Source: JAGVSV01 sp040766135
GTDB taxonomy: Bacteria; Bacillota; Clostridia; Christensenellales; Aristaeellaceae
Direction of reading: 5' to 3'
DNA length: 64,000 nucleotides
Assembly: GCA_040766135.1 (NCBI GenBank)
Contig: JAXGRA010000012.1
Location: forward strand, 1-64,000
A program made the position numbers and the translations under genes. The number at the start of each line of letters is the position of its first letter. Position 1 is the stretch's first letter. The notes beneath the pieces were generated by a model that was given only the letters and a program-made list of their open reading frames with translations, was not told the DNA's origin and did not search any database. Below are positions 25,960 to 34,542 of this stretch, piece after piece.

Positions 25960-28374
25960 ATGCCAAACACACAGGATTTGTTGCTGCCGCTATCAAATGA
26001 AGGATATGTACCATGCTGGCTGGTCAGCGGGATGCAGCTGGCACCCTACACACCACCCAAGGAAGAAGGGCGCTGGGATGACCAGATCGCCTATGAAGTA
26101 CACCTGCGCGAGCAGTTTTATCGCAAGCCGGATATTGCGCCCGAAGCCGCTGTAATCGGGCAGCCCTCGGCGCTGGGCTTGCCGTGGCGCTATGTGCCCA
26201 TGCGCAGCCGTTTTGTGAACGAAAACCGGTTTTTTAACTCCCTGACCGATGTAAAGCTGCTGGCCGCCACCTGCCTGGTGTCGGAATGCGACCAGCAGGT
26301 CGATGCCGCGCTGTGGACATATATGGCAGCCGATGTCTATGTAAACGGCCAGCACGTATGCTGCAACAGGGTGCCGCGCTATAAGCCCATCCGGCGCATT
26401 GCCTGCACGCTGCCGCTCAAAAAAGGGCGCAATGAAGTCTTTCTGTACCTGCAAAACTTGGGCGTGCGCGATACGCGCAACATGGTGGCGCTGCAGCTGC
26501 CCGCAGCGCAGGGCGTACAGGCCAGCCTGCCCGATGAAGCGCAGGCGGCCGACTTTGTCGCCGCCGACCAATGGCTGCACGGCCTGACCGTTGCACAGGG
26601 GCATTTGCAGGTGCCCGATGCGCCCCCGGCCCCCGCGCGCCTGACCATCGCCGGGCAGGACACGCCGCTGGGCGCAGGCTCGCATGCCCTGCACGATGCC
26701 GAGAGCATCCAGATGCACGTTGACCTGCCGGGGCAGACACTCACGCGCACCATCGACATCCAAGAAAATATCCTCCCGCGCACAAAGCCGCTGCCCGCGG
26801 ATGGCGACCATGTCATGGCGTACATGCAAATGCTGGCAGGCAAGCAAACGCAACTGCGCAGCGGCGCCATCCATTTTGCGGTGTTCTTTGTGCTGGCGCG
26901 GCTGTATGTGGGGCAGCGCCTGGCCGTTGACCGCGATCTGCTGCTGGATGACCTCGCCCACATCCGCAAGCGGGTGGACTGCAGCGATTTCCTGGTTACC
27001 GGTCTAATCCGCCTGGTGCGCGAGTACCCGGTGGACGATGATTTCGCCGCGCAGATGAAGGACACGCTGCTTACCTACCGCTACTGGATGGATGAAAACG
27101 GTGCAGACGGCATGTGCTTCTGGAGCGAGAACCACGCGCTGATGTTCCACTCTGCTCAAATGTTAGCCGGACAGATGTACCCCGACGAGGTGTTTGTGCG
27201 CAGCGGCCGCACCGGACGCCAGCAGTACGAAAAAGGCCTGGCCCGCGTGCGCGCGTGGCTTACTGACACCGAGCAATACGGCATGGAGGAGTTTAACAGT
27301 GCCGGCTACCTGCCCGTAACGGCGGCCGCGTTGCTCAACGTGGTGGACTATGGCCCGCCCGATGTATCCCAGCGCGCCGCCCGGCTGCTGGATGATATGT
27401 GCCGCCAGCTGTGCCGCCATGTGTTTGACGGCAGCTCCATCAGCCCGCAGGGCCGCGTGTACCGCGATGTCATCCGGCCGCACCGGCAGGCGGTGCAGGA
27501 TTTGCTGCACTATATCCTCCCGGATGTTTCCTATGTCAACGGCGACAACATGTGGCTGTCGTGCTTTGCCACCAGCAGCTACCGCTTCCCGGAGGATTTG
27601 CGCGCCCTGGCGCAATCTGACTATGATGGTACCTATAAATCTGGGCATGCGCGCATCCGGCTGAGCAAAACGCAGGCCTATGCGCTGACCAGCGTGGACT
27701 GCCCGCGCGATAAAAACGACGCGCCGCAGTGGACCAACCTGTGCTTTGTGCCTGGCTCCGACCGCGACACCAACACCTGGACGCGCTCCATCAACGAGCG
27801 TTTTCACGGCACCAGCGTGTTTGAGCCCGGCGTGTACGGCTATCAGCAGCACCTGTGGTATGCGGCGCTGTCGGCTGCCTGCGTGGTGTTTGTCACGCTG
27901 CCCGGCAACGATTGCGACAACGGCGGCATGCGGCCAGACTACTGGTATGGCAACGGTGTGTTCCCGGCACTGCGCCAACACGGCAACGCGCTGGGGCTGA
28001 TCTATGAAATCCCGGAGGATTACCCCATCCACTTCACCCACGCCCATTGGCCGCAGGCTGCCTTTGACCGCAGCGAGCACCGGGGGCAGTGGCTGTTTGG
28101 CCGCGCGCGCCAGGGCGCGGTGGCGCTGTGGTGCTCCGGCGCGCTCACGCCGCACAACGACCAGCTGATCAACAGCGAATACCGCTGCCCGGACAGCAAG
28201 GTAGCCTGGTACTGCGCCTGCGCCCCATGCGCCGATGATGCGGCGTTTGAGGCTTTTATGGAAAAGCATATGGCCAATGCGCCGCTCTATGACGCGCAGG
28301 CGCACACGCTGCACATGCCCGGCGGGCATGACCTGGTATACGAAGCGCACGAGAATATCACGCAGTTTATCTGA
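25960..28374 (+). CDS. Large uncharacterised protein of a sugar locus, probable glycan-active enzyme
   Basis: An 804-residue cytoplasmic protein (no signal peptide) directly downstream of the ROK kinase. Residues about 50-190 look like a jelly-roll carbohydrate-binding domain (TYMAADVYVNGQHV, KKGRNEVFLYLQNLG: the turn found in sugar-binding domains of glycosidases). Residues about 290-600 are helical with tryptophan- and acid-rich motifs (FWSENHALMFHSAQMLAGQ, EEFNSAGYLPVTAAAL, GDNMWLSCFATSSYRF) reminiscent of an (alpha/alpha)6 barrel, and the final part is beta-rich. The layout is that of a glycoside hydrolase or lyase, but I cannot assign it to a known family. AAAGGA precedes the ATG. A strong terminator ends the unit. 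Confidence 0.75.
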   Translation: MPNTQDLLLPLSNEGYVPCWLVSGMQLAPYTPPKEEGRWDDQIAYEVHLREQFYRKPDIAPEAAVIGQPSALGLPWRYVPMRSRFVNENRFFNSLTDVKLLAATCLVSECDQQVDAALWTYMAADVYVNGQHVCCNRVPRYKPIRRIACTLPLKKGRNEVFLYLQNLGVRDTRNMVALQLPAAQGVQASLPDEAQAADFVAADQWLHGLTVAQGHLQVPDAPPAPARLTIAGQDTPLGAGSHALHDAESIQMHVDLPGQTLTRTIDIQENILPRTKPLPADGDHVMAYMQMLAGKQTQLRSGAIHFAVFFVLARLYVGQRLAVDRDLLLDDLAHIRKRVDCSDFLVTGLIRLVREYPVDDDFAAQMKDTLLTYRYWMDENGADGMCFWSENHALMFHSAQMLAGQMYPDEVFVRSGRTGRQQYEKGLARVRAWLTDTEQYGMEEFNSAGYLPVTAAALLNVVDYGPPDVSQRAARLLDDMCRQLCRHVFDGSSISPQGRVYRDVIRPHRQAVQDLLHYILPDVSYVNGDNMWLSCFATSSYRFPEDLRALAQSDYDGTYKSGHARIRLSKTQAYALTSVDCPRDKNDAPQWTNLCFVPGSDRDTNTWTRSINERFHGTSVFEPGVYGYQQHLWYAALSAACVVFVTLPGNDCDNGGMRPDYWYGNGVFPALRQHGNALGLIYEIPEDYPIHFTHAHWPQAAFDRSEHRGQWLFGRARQGAVALWCSGALTPHNDQLINSEYRCPDSKVAWYCACAPCADDAAFEAFMEKHMANAPLYDAQAHTLHMPGGHDLVYEAHENITQFI

Positions 28375-28392
28375 TATTCTACCGGCTCCAAC

Positions 28393-28432
28393 TTTGCTAT
28401 CACCCTTCAAAAGCGTGATAGCAAATGTTTTT
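28393..28432 (+). terminator. Terminator of the ROK locus
   Basis: TTTGCTATCAC/GTGATAGCAAA, an 11-bp perfect stem with an 11-base loop, followed by TGTTTTTA, 18 bases after the stop. Confidence 0.85.
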
Positions 28433-29321
28433 ATGCCTCAATATTCATCTGGGAGGCGATGCTCTTCATATACTGTGTGGGGGTCGTTCCCCGGTATTTT
28501 TTGAACGCCTTGTAGAAAGCGGAAGCATTTTGAAACCCGCTGCGGTATGCAGCGTCCAACACGGTTATTTGTTCATGCTGCATCAGCTGAACCGCATGGT
28601 CTAACCGGAAATTTATCAAATACTGAAAAGGGGATATCCCTATATAGCGTTTAAAAATGCGGGAAAAATGTTCCGGCGTATAGGAGAAACGCGAGGCCAT
28701 CTCCTCCAGGCTGATTCTTTCGCAAAAATGTTCGGACATGTAATTCAGGCTTTCAAAAATCTGATGCAGCGATGAATCTCCCTGCGTATTGTGGAGGCCA
28801 ATCTCCCGCGAAAATGCAATGGCCAATAAATTCAGCGTGTGGGTGATGCTCTCAACATGATACGGTTTGTCTGCGGAAGCGATCATTTCTTCACGCAGCA
28901 TGTCCAGGAGCGTTTGAATCGTGTTGCACCTGTCCGAATCAGAATACGGAATCCTATGCTGACTGGTAAAAAAGACTGTCCAAAGCTGGTTTTTGCTAAA
29001 AACATACGGGTAAAAAGCAAACATTTCATACTCCGTTTCGGACGAATAGATTTTATGGATGTTCCTTTTGCATGCATTGTTCAAAATCATCACATCGCCG
29101 GGGGCGATTTGCAAAATTTTTCCATCAACCATCCAGTCGCAAACGCCCTTAACGGAGCGAAGGATACGAAGATTCATCGAGACAAAATTTTTTATTTCAC
29201 TTTTTTCCTTGCGGATGTAGGAGTAGCTGGCCAAGTTGCGATTTTCGTTGCTGCAAACCGTGCAGGTAAATAAATAGGAGTCGGAATGAAAATCTGCATC
29301 TGTAACGGAACGATTCTGCAC
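28431..29321 (-). CDS. AraC family transcriptional regulator
   Basis: A regulator with an N-terminal cupin-like ligand domain and a C-terminal pair of helix-turn-helix motifs over the last 100 residues (SLEEMASRFSYTPEHFSRIF, then TVLDAAYRSGFQNASAFYKA). I use the GTG at 29321 (296 residues) because GGGGGA lies four to five bases upstream; the frame also allows an ATG at 29384, which has no ribosome site. It is divergent from the enolase/RraA/GH10/SDR genes and is the likely activator of that operon in response to a sugar or sugar acid. Codons are AT-richer than the window average. Confidence 0.88.
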   Translation of the reverse strand: MQNRSVTDADFHSDSYLFTCTVCSNENRNLASYSYIRKEKSEIKNFVSMNLRILRSVKGVCDWMVDGKILQIAPGDVMILNNACKRNIHKIYSSETEYEMFAFYPYVFSKNQLWTVFFTSQHRIPYSDSDRCNTIQTLLDMLREEMIASADKPYHVESITHTLNLLAIAFSREIGLHNTQGDSSLHQIFESLNYMSEHFCERISLEEMASRFSYTPEHFSRIFKRYIGISPFQYLINFRLDHAVQLMQHEQITVLDAAYRSGFQNASAFYKAFKKYRGTTPTQYMKSIASQMNIEA

Positions 29322-29474
29322 AGGATCCCCCTTGTTTGCACAAATGGCTGATGAGCTGTTTTCTCTTGCATGCAACAGCTCCATTATAGCATGTGTTTGG
29401 TGCCTTTATGATAAACAATCAAAATAGTGGATAGTTTTGCGGCATTATTAGATAGCCGAACCAGGGTTCCAGGG

Positions 29475-29480
29475 CTATAA
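29475..29480 (+). promoter_or_regulatory. Candidate -10 box of the sugar-acid operon
   Basis: TATAAT 71 bases before the enolase-family start, with no recognisable -35 sequence 17 bases upstream. A good -10 with a poor -35 fits an activator-dependent (AraC) promoter. Confidence 0.4.
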
Positions 29481-29550
29481 TGAGCATACATGGTTATTTC
29501 CCATTTCTATATCCTTATAATGTTTTGTGGTTTGTGAAAGGAGGGGTTTT

Positions 29551-30891
29551 GTGGGAAACGGTTGCATTGATCCCAGAAATCTTAAAATCACGGATATGCG
29601 CTTTGTGGACATTGATGGTGCCCCCAAGCGCTGTACGCTGATGAAACTGTATACCAACCAGGGGTTGCTGGGGTACGGCGAAGTGCGCGATGCATCCAGC
29701 AAAACCTATGCACTGATGCTGAAAAGTCGTCTTTTAGGTGAAAACCCCTGTGATGTCGACCGCATTTTTCGTAAGATCAAGCAGTTTGGCGGGCACTCGC
29801 GCCAGGGCGGCGGCGTATCCGGCGTAGAAATTGCCTTGTGGGATCTTGCCGGGAAAGCCTACGGCGTGCCTGTGTACCAGCTTCTGGGGGGCAAATTCCG
29901 CGATTCCATCCGCGTATACTGCGACACGGATGTAGACGGCCATCATACGGGGCACGACATGGGGCTGGCGCTGAAAAGACGCATGGAAATGGGCTTTACC
30001 TTTTTAAAAATGGATTTGGGCATCGGCCTTCTGATGGACGAGCCTGGTACCATTAGCGCTCCGCTGGGGTTTATTGACGATATGAAGCAATATGCCCCGC
30101 ATATTCTCAACGTGCAGGGCGGCTCGGTGACGGCCGATATGGTCAAGCATCAAAAGAGTTATTCCATCGTTCATACGGCGCATCCTTTTACAGGCATCCA
30201 GCTGACGGAAAAAGGCATAGACTTCCTTGAAAATTACGTCAAGGAGGTTCGGGAGATCATCGGCTACGAGGTACCGCTGGCGGTCGATCATTTCGGGCAT
30301 GTGACGTTGGAGTCTTGTATTCGCTTTGCCCGCCGCATGGAAAAATACAACCTCGCCTGGATAGAGGATATGGCCCCCTGGTACTTGACCGATCACTACG
30401 TGCGCCTGCGCAATGCCACCACCATCCCCGTTTGTACGGGCGAGGATATCTATCTGAAGGAGGGCTTTGAGAAGCTCATCAAGGCCGGCGGCGTATCGGT
30501 TGTTCACCCGGATATTCTCACCTGCGGCGGCGCGCTTGAATTGAAAAAGATCAGCGACATCGCCGATGAAAATGGCGTGGCTGTGGCAGTGCACATGGCT
30601 GAAAGCCCGGTAGCCTGCATGGCGGCGGTGCACACTGCGGCGGCTATGCGCAATGTGCTGGCGATTGAATACCACTCGGTTGATGTGCCCTGGTGGAAGG
30701 ACATGGTGTTCGGATTGCCGGATCCGCTGATAAAGGACGGCTTTATCCAGGTCCCGCAGGGCCCTGGTCTGGGCATTGAAGGGTTAAATGATGAACTGCT
30801 CAGGAAGCACATTCATCCCGACATTCCCGGCATGTGGGAAGAAACCACGGCTTGGGATCGCGAATTTTCCAATGACCGTATCTGGAGCTAA
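29551..30891 (+). CDS. Enolase superfamily sugar-acid dehydratase (mandelate racemase branch)
   Basis: A 446-residue protein starting at GTG 29551, decided by AAAGGAGGGG just upstream. N-terminal capping domain and C-terminal barrel. Metal ligands D246 (LAVDHFGH), E272 (WIEDMAP) and E298 (TGEDI), general base H348 (AVHMAESP) and the KMD motif at 153-155 are in the mandelate racemase/muconate lactonising arrangement. Most relatives with this pattern abstract a proton next to a carboxylate and dehydrate sugar acids to 2-keto-3-deoxy acids. Next to an RraA-type aldolase and an SDR it would supply the keto acid. The specific acid is unknown; xylonate- or uronate-derived acids are reasonable guesses given the GH10 gene. 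Confidence 0.88.
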   Translation: MGNGCIDPRNLKITDMRFVDIDGAPKRCTLMKLYTNQGLLGYGEVRDASSKTYALMLKSRLLGENPCDVDRIFRKIKQFGGHSRQGGGVSGVEIALWDLAGKAYGVPVYQLLGGKFRDSIRVYCDTDVDGHHTGHDMGLALKRRMEMGFTFLKMDLGIGLLMDEPGTISAPLGFIDDMKQYAPHILNVQGGSVTADMVKHQKSYSIVHTAHPFTGIQLTEKGIDFLENYVKEVREIIGYEVPLAVDHFGHVTLESCIRFARRMEKYNLAWIEDMAPWYLTDHYVRLRNATTIPVCTGEDIYLKEGFEKLIKAGGVSVVHPDILTCGGALELKKISDIADENGVAVAVHMAESPVACMAAVHTAAAMRNVLAIEYHSVDVPWWKDMVFGLPDPLIKDGFIQVPQGPGLGIEGLNDELLRKHIHPDIPGMWEETTAWDREFSNDRIWS

Positions 30892-30909
30892 GAAAGGATG
30901 TGAGTTTAG

Positions 30910-31812
30910 ATGCGTTTCAGCGCAAAGGAAGACATTATCCAGTTGACCACGCAATGGAAAGGGCCGCGCATGAGCGATGGCCGCCCTTACGTGGAGGACA
31001 AATATTTAGTCGCCTTACAAAAGATGACGCTCGAAGAAGTCTGGAAGCCCATCTATCTGCTGGGATATGAAAATCAGTTTGAGGGCGATTTCAAGCTATT
31101 GCATGATGATGGCAGAAAGCTCATCGGCCGTGCCGTAACCTGTACCTTTGCGCCCACCCGCCCAGACCTGCACGAGGTGTTGTTTGGCATAGGTGCACAA
31201 GAAGGCCGCAAGGGCAATTATAACCAATGGGTCATTGATGCGCTGGTGGAGCGCGATGTGGTCGTGTGTGACATGTATGACAAAATCTATAAGGGAACCT
31301 TCATTGGCGGCAATCTGACCACGGCCATTAAGGCGCGCACCAAAAACGGCGGGGCGGTGGTGTGGGGCGGTGTCCGCGATGTGGAGCAGATGCTCACCGT
31401 GCCGGATGTGCAGGTCTATTATCGCGGCGTTGATCCAACCCCGATCCGCGAGGTGGTCATGACCGGATACAATTCGGCCACGCGCATTGGCCGTGCCATC
31501 GTTCTTCCCGGCGATATCGTGTTCGGTGCGCCGGGCGGGGTTCTCTTTATTCCCAGCCATTTGGTTGCAGATGTGGTGGACGGCGCTGCCAAGACCCATG
31601 TAAAGGACGATTTTGGCTTTGAAATGATTAGCCAGAATCGTTTTACGACCGCCCAGATTGACCGTGCCACATGGACGGAGGAAATGCTGGATTTGCTGAT
31701 GGAGTTCATCCGTACCGATCCGCGCGGCGAACCCTATCGCGATCTGGACTGGAGCAGGGAATACCAGCTTGCCCGCGAAGGAGATTCGGACGATACGCAA
31801 ACCACCCTGTAG
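30910..31812 (+). CDS. RraA family protein, probable keto-acid aldolase
   Basis: A 300-residue member of the RraA/HMG-aldolase family; metal-dependent class II aldolases of this fold cleave 4-hydroxy-2-keto acids to pyruvate. The core is at about 65-235, including GGNLTTAIKARTKNGGAVVWGG (shown in part: GGNLTTAIKA, GAVVWGGVRD) and RPxD-like PTRPDLHE. It is longer than the ~160-residue regulator RraA, with an N-terminal extension (about 60 residues) and a 50-residue C-terminal tail, as in aldolase members found in sugar-acid clusters. Eighteen bases after the enolase-family gene, so clearly co-transcribed. The predicted product of its neighbour is a fitting substrate. Confidence 0.85.
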   Translation: MRFSAKEDIIQLTTQWKGPRMSDGRPYVEDKYLVALQKMTLEEVWKPIYLLGYENQFEGDFKLLHDDGRKLIGRAVTCTFAPTRPDLHEVLFGIGAQEGRKGNYNQWVIDALVERDVVVCDMYDKIYKGTFIGGNLTTAIKARTKNGGAVVWGGVRDVEQMLTVPDVQVYYRGVDPTPIREVVMTGYNSATRIGRAIVLPGDIVFGAPGGVLFIPSHLVADVVDGAAKTHVKDDFGFEMISQNRFTTAQIDRATWTEEMLDLLMEFIRTDPRGEPYRDLDWSREYQLAREGDSDDTQTTL

Positions 31813-31897
31813 CAAGGTCAGCGCCTATGCTTTTTGAGCTGTGCGCGTTTTCGTGATAATAATGGCACAACACCAACAGGAATCAGGAGGTATGATG

Positions 31898-33256
31898 ATG
31901 TCTAATCGTCGCAAGGAAATCCTCAAACCGTTCCAGGCCGCCCAGGAGTACATGGACGACCGGGTCAAAAACGGCATTGAATCACACCGGAAAGGGTTCG
32001 CCACGCTTTCGTTTGTCGATAAGGAAGGGAAACCCGTCGAGCAGGTACACGTGGAGCTAAAGCAGAAGACCCATGACTTCCGCTTTGGCGCGAACTGCTT
32101 TATGTTAGATAGCTTAGAATCCGAGGAAAAGGATACAGAATACAAGCGCTTGTTTGCGAAGCTGTTCAATCTGGCCACCCTTCCCTTTTACTGGAACGAT
32201 CTGGAGCCGGAAGAAGGGAAGCCGCGCTTTGCAAAAAATAGCCCCAAGGTGTACCGCCGTCCAGCGCCTGATTTGTGCATTGAATTTTGCAATGAGCATG
32301 GCATTGAGCCGAAAGTGCATTGCTTGAATTATGACCATTTTTCCCCGGCGTGGCTTTCTCCTGACGCGGATGTGCAAACTGTAAAAAAATATCTTGACAA
32401 ACGTTTCTTCGAGATTGCCAAGCGTTATCGTGACGTGATTCCAAGTATGGAGGTGACCAACGAAACGCTATGCGACAAAGTTCAGCCGTCGCGTTGTATC
32501 GCAGAGCATCGACACAATTCCTGCTTCTTCCATGAACCCGACATTGTAGAGTGGAGTTTTGAACATGCGCGTACATATCTGCCCTACACCCGGCTTATCA
32601 TCAACGAAGCGACGGATCTTATCTGGGGCGAAGCATATCATTGGAACCGCAGCGCCTACTATATGCAAATTGAACGCGCGCTGAGCAGGGGCGCTTCTAT
32701 CGATTCTATCGGCATGCAGTACCATATGTTTTATCCGGCTGAGGAGGAAGCAGAAAGAACGCGGCTGCATTATGATCCACACACGCTCTATCGTGTGATG
32801 GATCAGTACGCCGACTTTGGAAAGCCCCTGCAGGTGACCGAAATCACAATCCCTGCCTACTCATGCCGCATGGAGGACGAGGAACTGCAGGCGGAAATCA
32901 TCAGGAATTTGTACAGCATCTGGTTTAGTCATCGCAACATGGAAGCAGTTGTTTACTGGAATATGGTCGATGGCTATGCAGCCTTTGCCCCGCAGGGCGA
33001 TATGACCAGCGGAGAAAATTACTTCCATGGCGCGCTGGTACGCTATGACATGACCCCCAAGCCTGCCTACAGGATGCTGGACGATCTGATAAACCGTCAG
33101 TGGCGTACAAACGGCGGATATGACGGCGCAGATCAGGTCACATTCAAGGGCTTTTACGGGGAGTATGAGGCGCAGGTGACCGTCAGCGGCAATACGTTCC
33201 CCATTTCCTTCCATGTGAAGAAAATCCAGGAAAACCGCTTTGTCTTTACCGTCTGA
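31898..33256 (+). CDS. GH10 family endo-beta-xylanase-like protein
   Basis: A 452-residue glycoside hydrolase family 10 protein. Of three successive ATGs I chose 31898, seven bases after AGGAGG. The acid/base is E189 in EVTNET and the nucleophile E315 in QVTEITIPA, both in the GH10 pattern (WNE-type and TELDI-type motifs, here divergent). An N-terminal small beta domain (about 30-65) precedes the barrel. There is no signal peptide, so it acts inside the cell, presumably on imported xylo-oligosaccharides or an unusual beta-linked acidic disaccharide rather than on polymeric xylan. It belongs to the AraC-controlled operon between the aldolase and the SDR. Intracellular GH10 enzymes next to acid-processing enzymes are uncommon. 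Confidence 0.88.
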   Translation: MSNRRKEILKPFQAAQEYMDDRVKNGIESHRKGFATLSFVDKEGKPVEQVHVELKQKTHDFRFGANCFMLDSLESEEKDTEYKRLFAKLFNLATLPFYWNDLEPEEGKPRFAKNSPKVYRRPAPDLCIEFCNEHGIEPKVHCLNYDHFSPAWLSPDADVQTVKKYLDKRFFEIAKRYRDVIPSMEVTNETLCDKVQPSRCIAEHRHNSCFFHEPDIVEWSFEHARTYLPYTRLIINEATDLIWGEAYHWNRSAYYMQIERALSRGASIDSIGMQYHMFYPAEEEAERTRLHYDPHTLYRVMDQYADFGKPLQVTEITIPAYSCRMEDEELQAEIIRNLYSIWFSHRNMEAVVYWNMVDGYAAFAPQGDMTSGENYFHGALVRYDMTPKPAYRMLDDLINRQWRTNGGYDGADQVTFKGFYGEYEAQVTVSGNTFPISFHVKKIQENRFVFTV

Positions 33257-33275
33257 TATACAGGAGACATTTAGG

Positions 33276-34007
33276 ATGTTTGATCTCACGGGAAAACGCG
33301 CTTTGGTCACAGGCTCCACCCAAGGAATTGGCAAAGCAATTGCCGCGTGCCTTGCATCGCATGGTGCGGAGGTTATTGTTCATGGCTCTTCCAGCCGTAC
33401 AAAGTGCGAAGATAGTGCCGCTGCTATGAAAGGAAAGATCCGCACCGCCGTACAGGATCTTTCACAACCTGCCTGCGCTGAAAATCTGTACAAGCAGACC
33501 GGGGACATCGACATACTGGTGCTGAACGCCTCTGTGCAATTTCGCAAGGCATGGAACGAAATCACCGCCGATGAATTTGACGCGCAGATGCATACCAATC
33601 TACGCGCCTCGCTCCTGCTTGCCCAGAAGTATGCGCCGCATATGATTGCGCAGAAATGGGGCCGGATTGTAACGGTCGGTAGTGTGCAACAGTATAAGCC
33701 GCATAAGGATATGGCTGTTTATGCCGCAAGCAAGTGCGCACAGATGAGCCTTGTAATAAACCTTGCAAAGCAGCTTGCGCCCCACGGTATTACGGTCAAC
33801 AACATGAGCCCCGGTGTTATTGATACCCCGCGCAATGCCCGTGCGCTTTCGGATCCCGATTACAGCAAGCAGGTTGTTGCCCGCATCCCCGCAGGATATG
33901 CCGGTCAGGCGGAGGACTGCGCAGGCGCTGTGCTTCTGCTTTGTTCCGAGGAAGGCCGCTATATCACAGGGACGGATTTGATTGTAGATGGCGGCATGCA
34001 TCTGTGA
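33276..34007 (+). CDS. Short-chain dehydrogenase/reductase
   Basis: A 243-residue classical SDR. Cofactor motif TGSTQGIG at 12-19, catalytic S136, Y149 and K153 (YAASK). HGSSS after the second strand suggests NADP(H) preference, since an acidic residue is missing there. It closes the AraC-controlled operon and likely oxidises or reduces a sugar acid, similar to gluconate 5-dehydrogenases. AGGAGA is eight bases before the ATG. The terminator lies 37 bases past the stop. Confidence 0.9.
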   Translation: MFDLTGKRALVTGSTQGIGKAIAACLASHGAEVIVHGSSSRTKCEDSAAAMKGKIRTAVQDLSQPACAENLYKQTGDIDILVLNASVQFRKAWNEITADEFDAQMHTNLRASLLLAQKYAPHMIAQKWGRIVTVGSVQQYKPHKDMAVYAASKCAQMSLVINLAKQLAPHGITVNNMSPGVIDTPRNARALSDPDYSKQVVARIPAGYAGQAEDCAGAVLLLCSEEGRYITGTDLIVDGGMHL

Positions 34008-34044
34008 TTTCATGACATCCCATCCGCTGTAGCAGCGAAAAGGG

Positions 34045-34075
34045 GAGCCGTGCTCAAACGGCTCTCTTTTTATTG
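34045..34075 (+). terminator. Terminator of the enolase/RraA/GH10/SDR operon
   Basis: GAGCCGT/ACGGCTC with a six-base loop, then TCTTTTTATTG. Confidence 0.85.
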
Positions 34076-34107
34076 TTTTGTATTTCAAATTTTTCCCAAA
34101 TAGATAC

Positions 34108-34135
34108 TTGACGCCCACGCAAACATGTGTATACT
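34108..34135 (+). promoter_or_regulatory. Promoter of the first GntR/ABC module
   Basis: TTGACG (34108-34113), 16-base spacer, TATACT (34130-34135). Overlapping alternating GTGTATAC/GTATATA sequence at 34127-34143 may be the GntR operator. Confidence 0.65.
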
Positions 34136-34169
34136 GTATATATGTTTCATGAACAGCGAGGTGAGGTTG

Positions 34170-34541
34170 GTGCGTATCGTGCTGTCCAATGACAGCAAGC
34201 AGGCCATCTGGGAACAGATTGCCGAGCAAATCAAGGACGCCATCATGAAGGGGGAGATAAACCCCGGCGATCCGCTGCCCTCCATCCGCTCGCTGGCGCG
34301 GGAGCTGCGCATATCGGTGATCACCACCAAGCGCGCGTATGACGAGCTGGAGGCCGAGCGCTTTGTGGACTCGGTGCAGGGCAAGGGATCCTTTGTGGCC
34401 ACGCAGGACACCGCGCTGATGCGCGAAAAGCGCCTGCACACCATCGAAGCCCGGCTGTCCGAGGCGCTCATCGAAGCGCGGCTGTTAGGGCTTACATATC
34501 CAGAATTGGAGCAGATGCTCCGCATTCTATGGGAGGAATAG
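34170..34541 (+). CDS. GntR family regulator, YtrA subfamily
   Basis: A 123-residue regulator with an N-terminal winged helix (about 10-75: DPLPSIRSLARELRISVITT, QGKGSFVA) and a short helical C-terminal dimerisation part, the YtrA type. I place the start at GTG 34170, preceded by GAGGTGAGG, because it gives the typical MRIVLSNDSKQAIWEQI beginning; an upstream ATG at 34149 has no site. It is the first gene of an operon with an ABC ATPase and two ABC-2 permeases, the usual arrangement in which YtrA proteins repress their own exporter operon until a cell-wall-active compound is sensed. Confidence 0.92.
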   Translation: MRIVLSNDSKQAIWEQIAEQIKDAIMKGEINPGDPLPSIRSLARELRISVITTKRAYDELEAERFVDSVQGKGSFVATQDTALMREKRLHTIEARLSEALIEARLLGLTYPELEQMLRILWEE

Positions 34542-34542
34542 C

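Noticed and set aside
27163..28410. A 415-codon open frame opposite the 804-residue protein
   Set aside because: Antisense shadow with no recognisable domain; the forward gene has a ribosome site, operon position and terminator.
30910..31812. Annotating the RraA-family gene as the ribonuclease E regulator
   Set aside because: It is much longer than RraA and sits in a sugar-acid operon; an aldolase role is more likely, and RNase E regulation has no basis in this setting.
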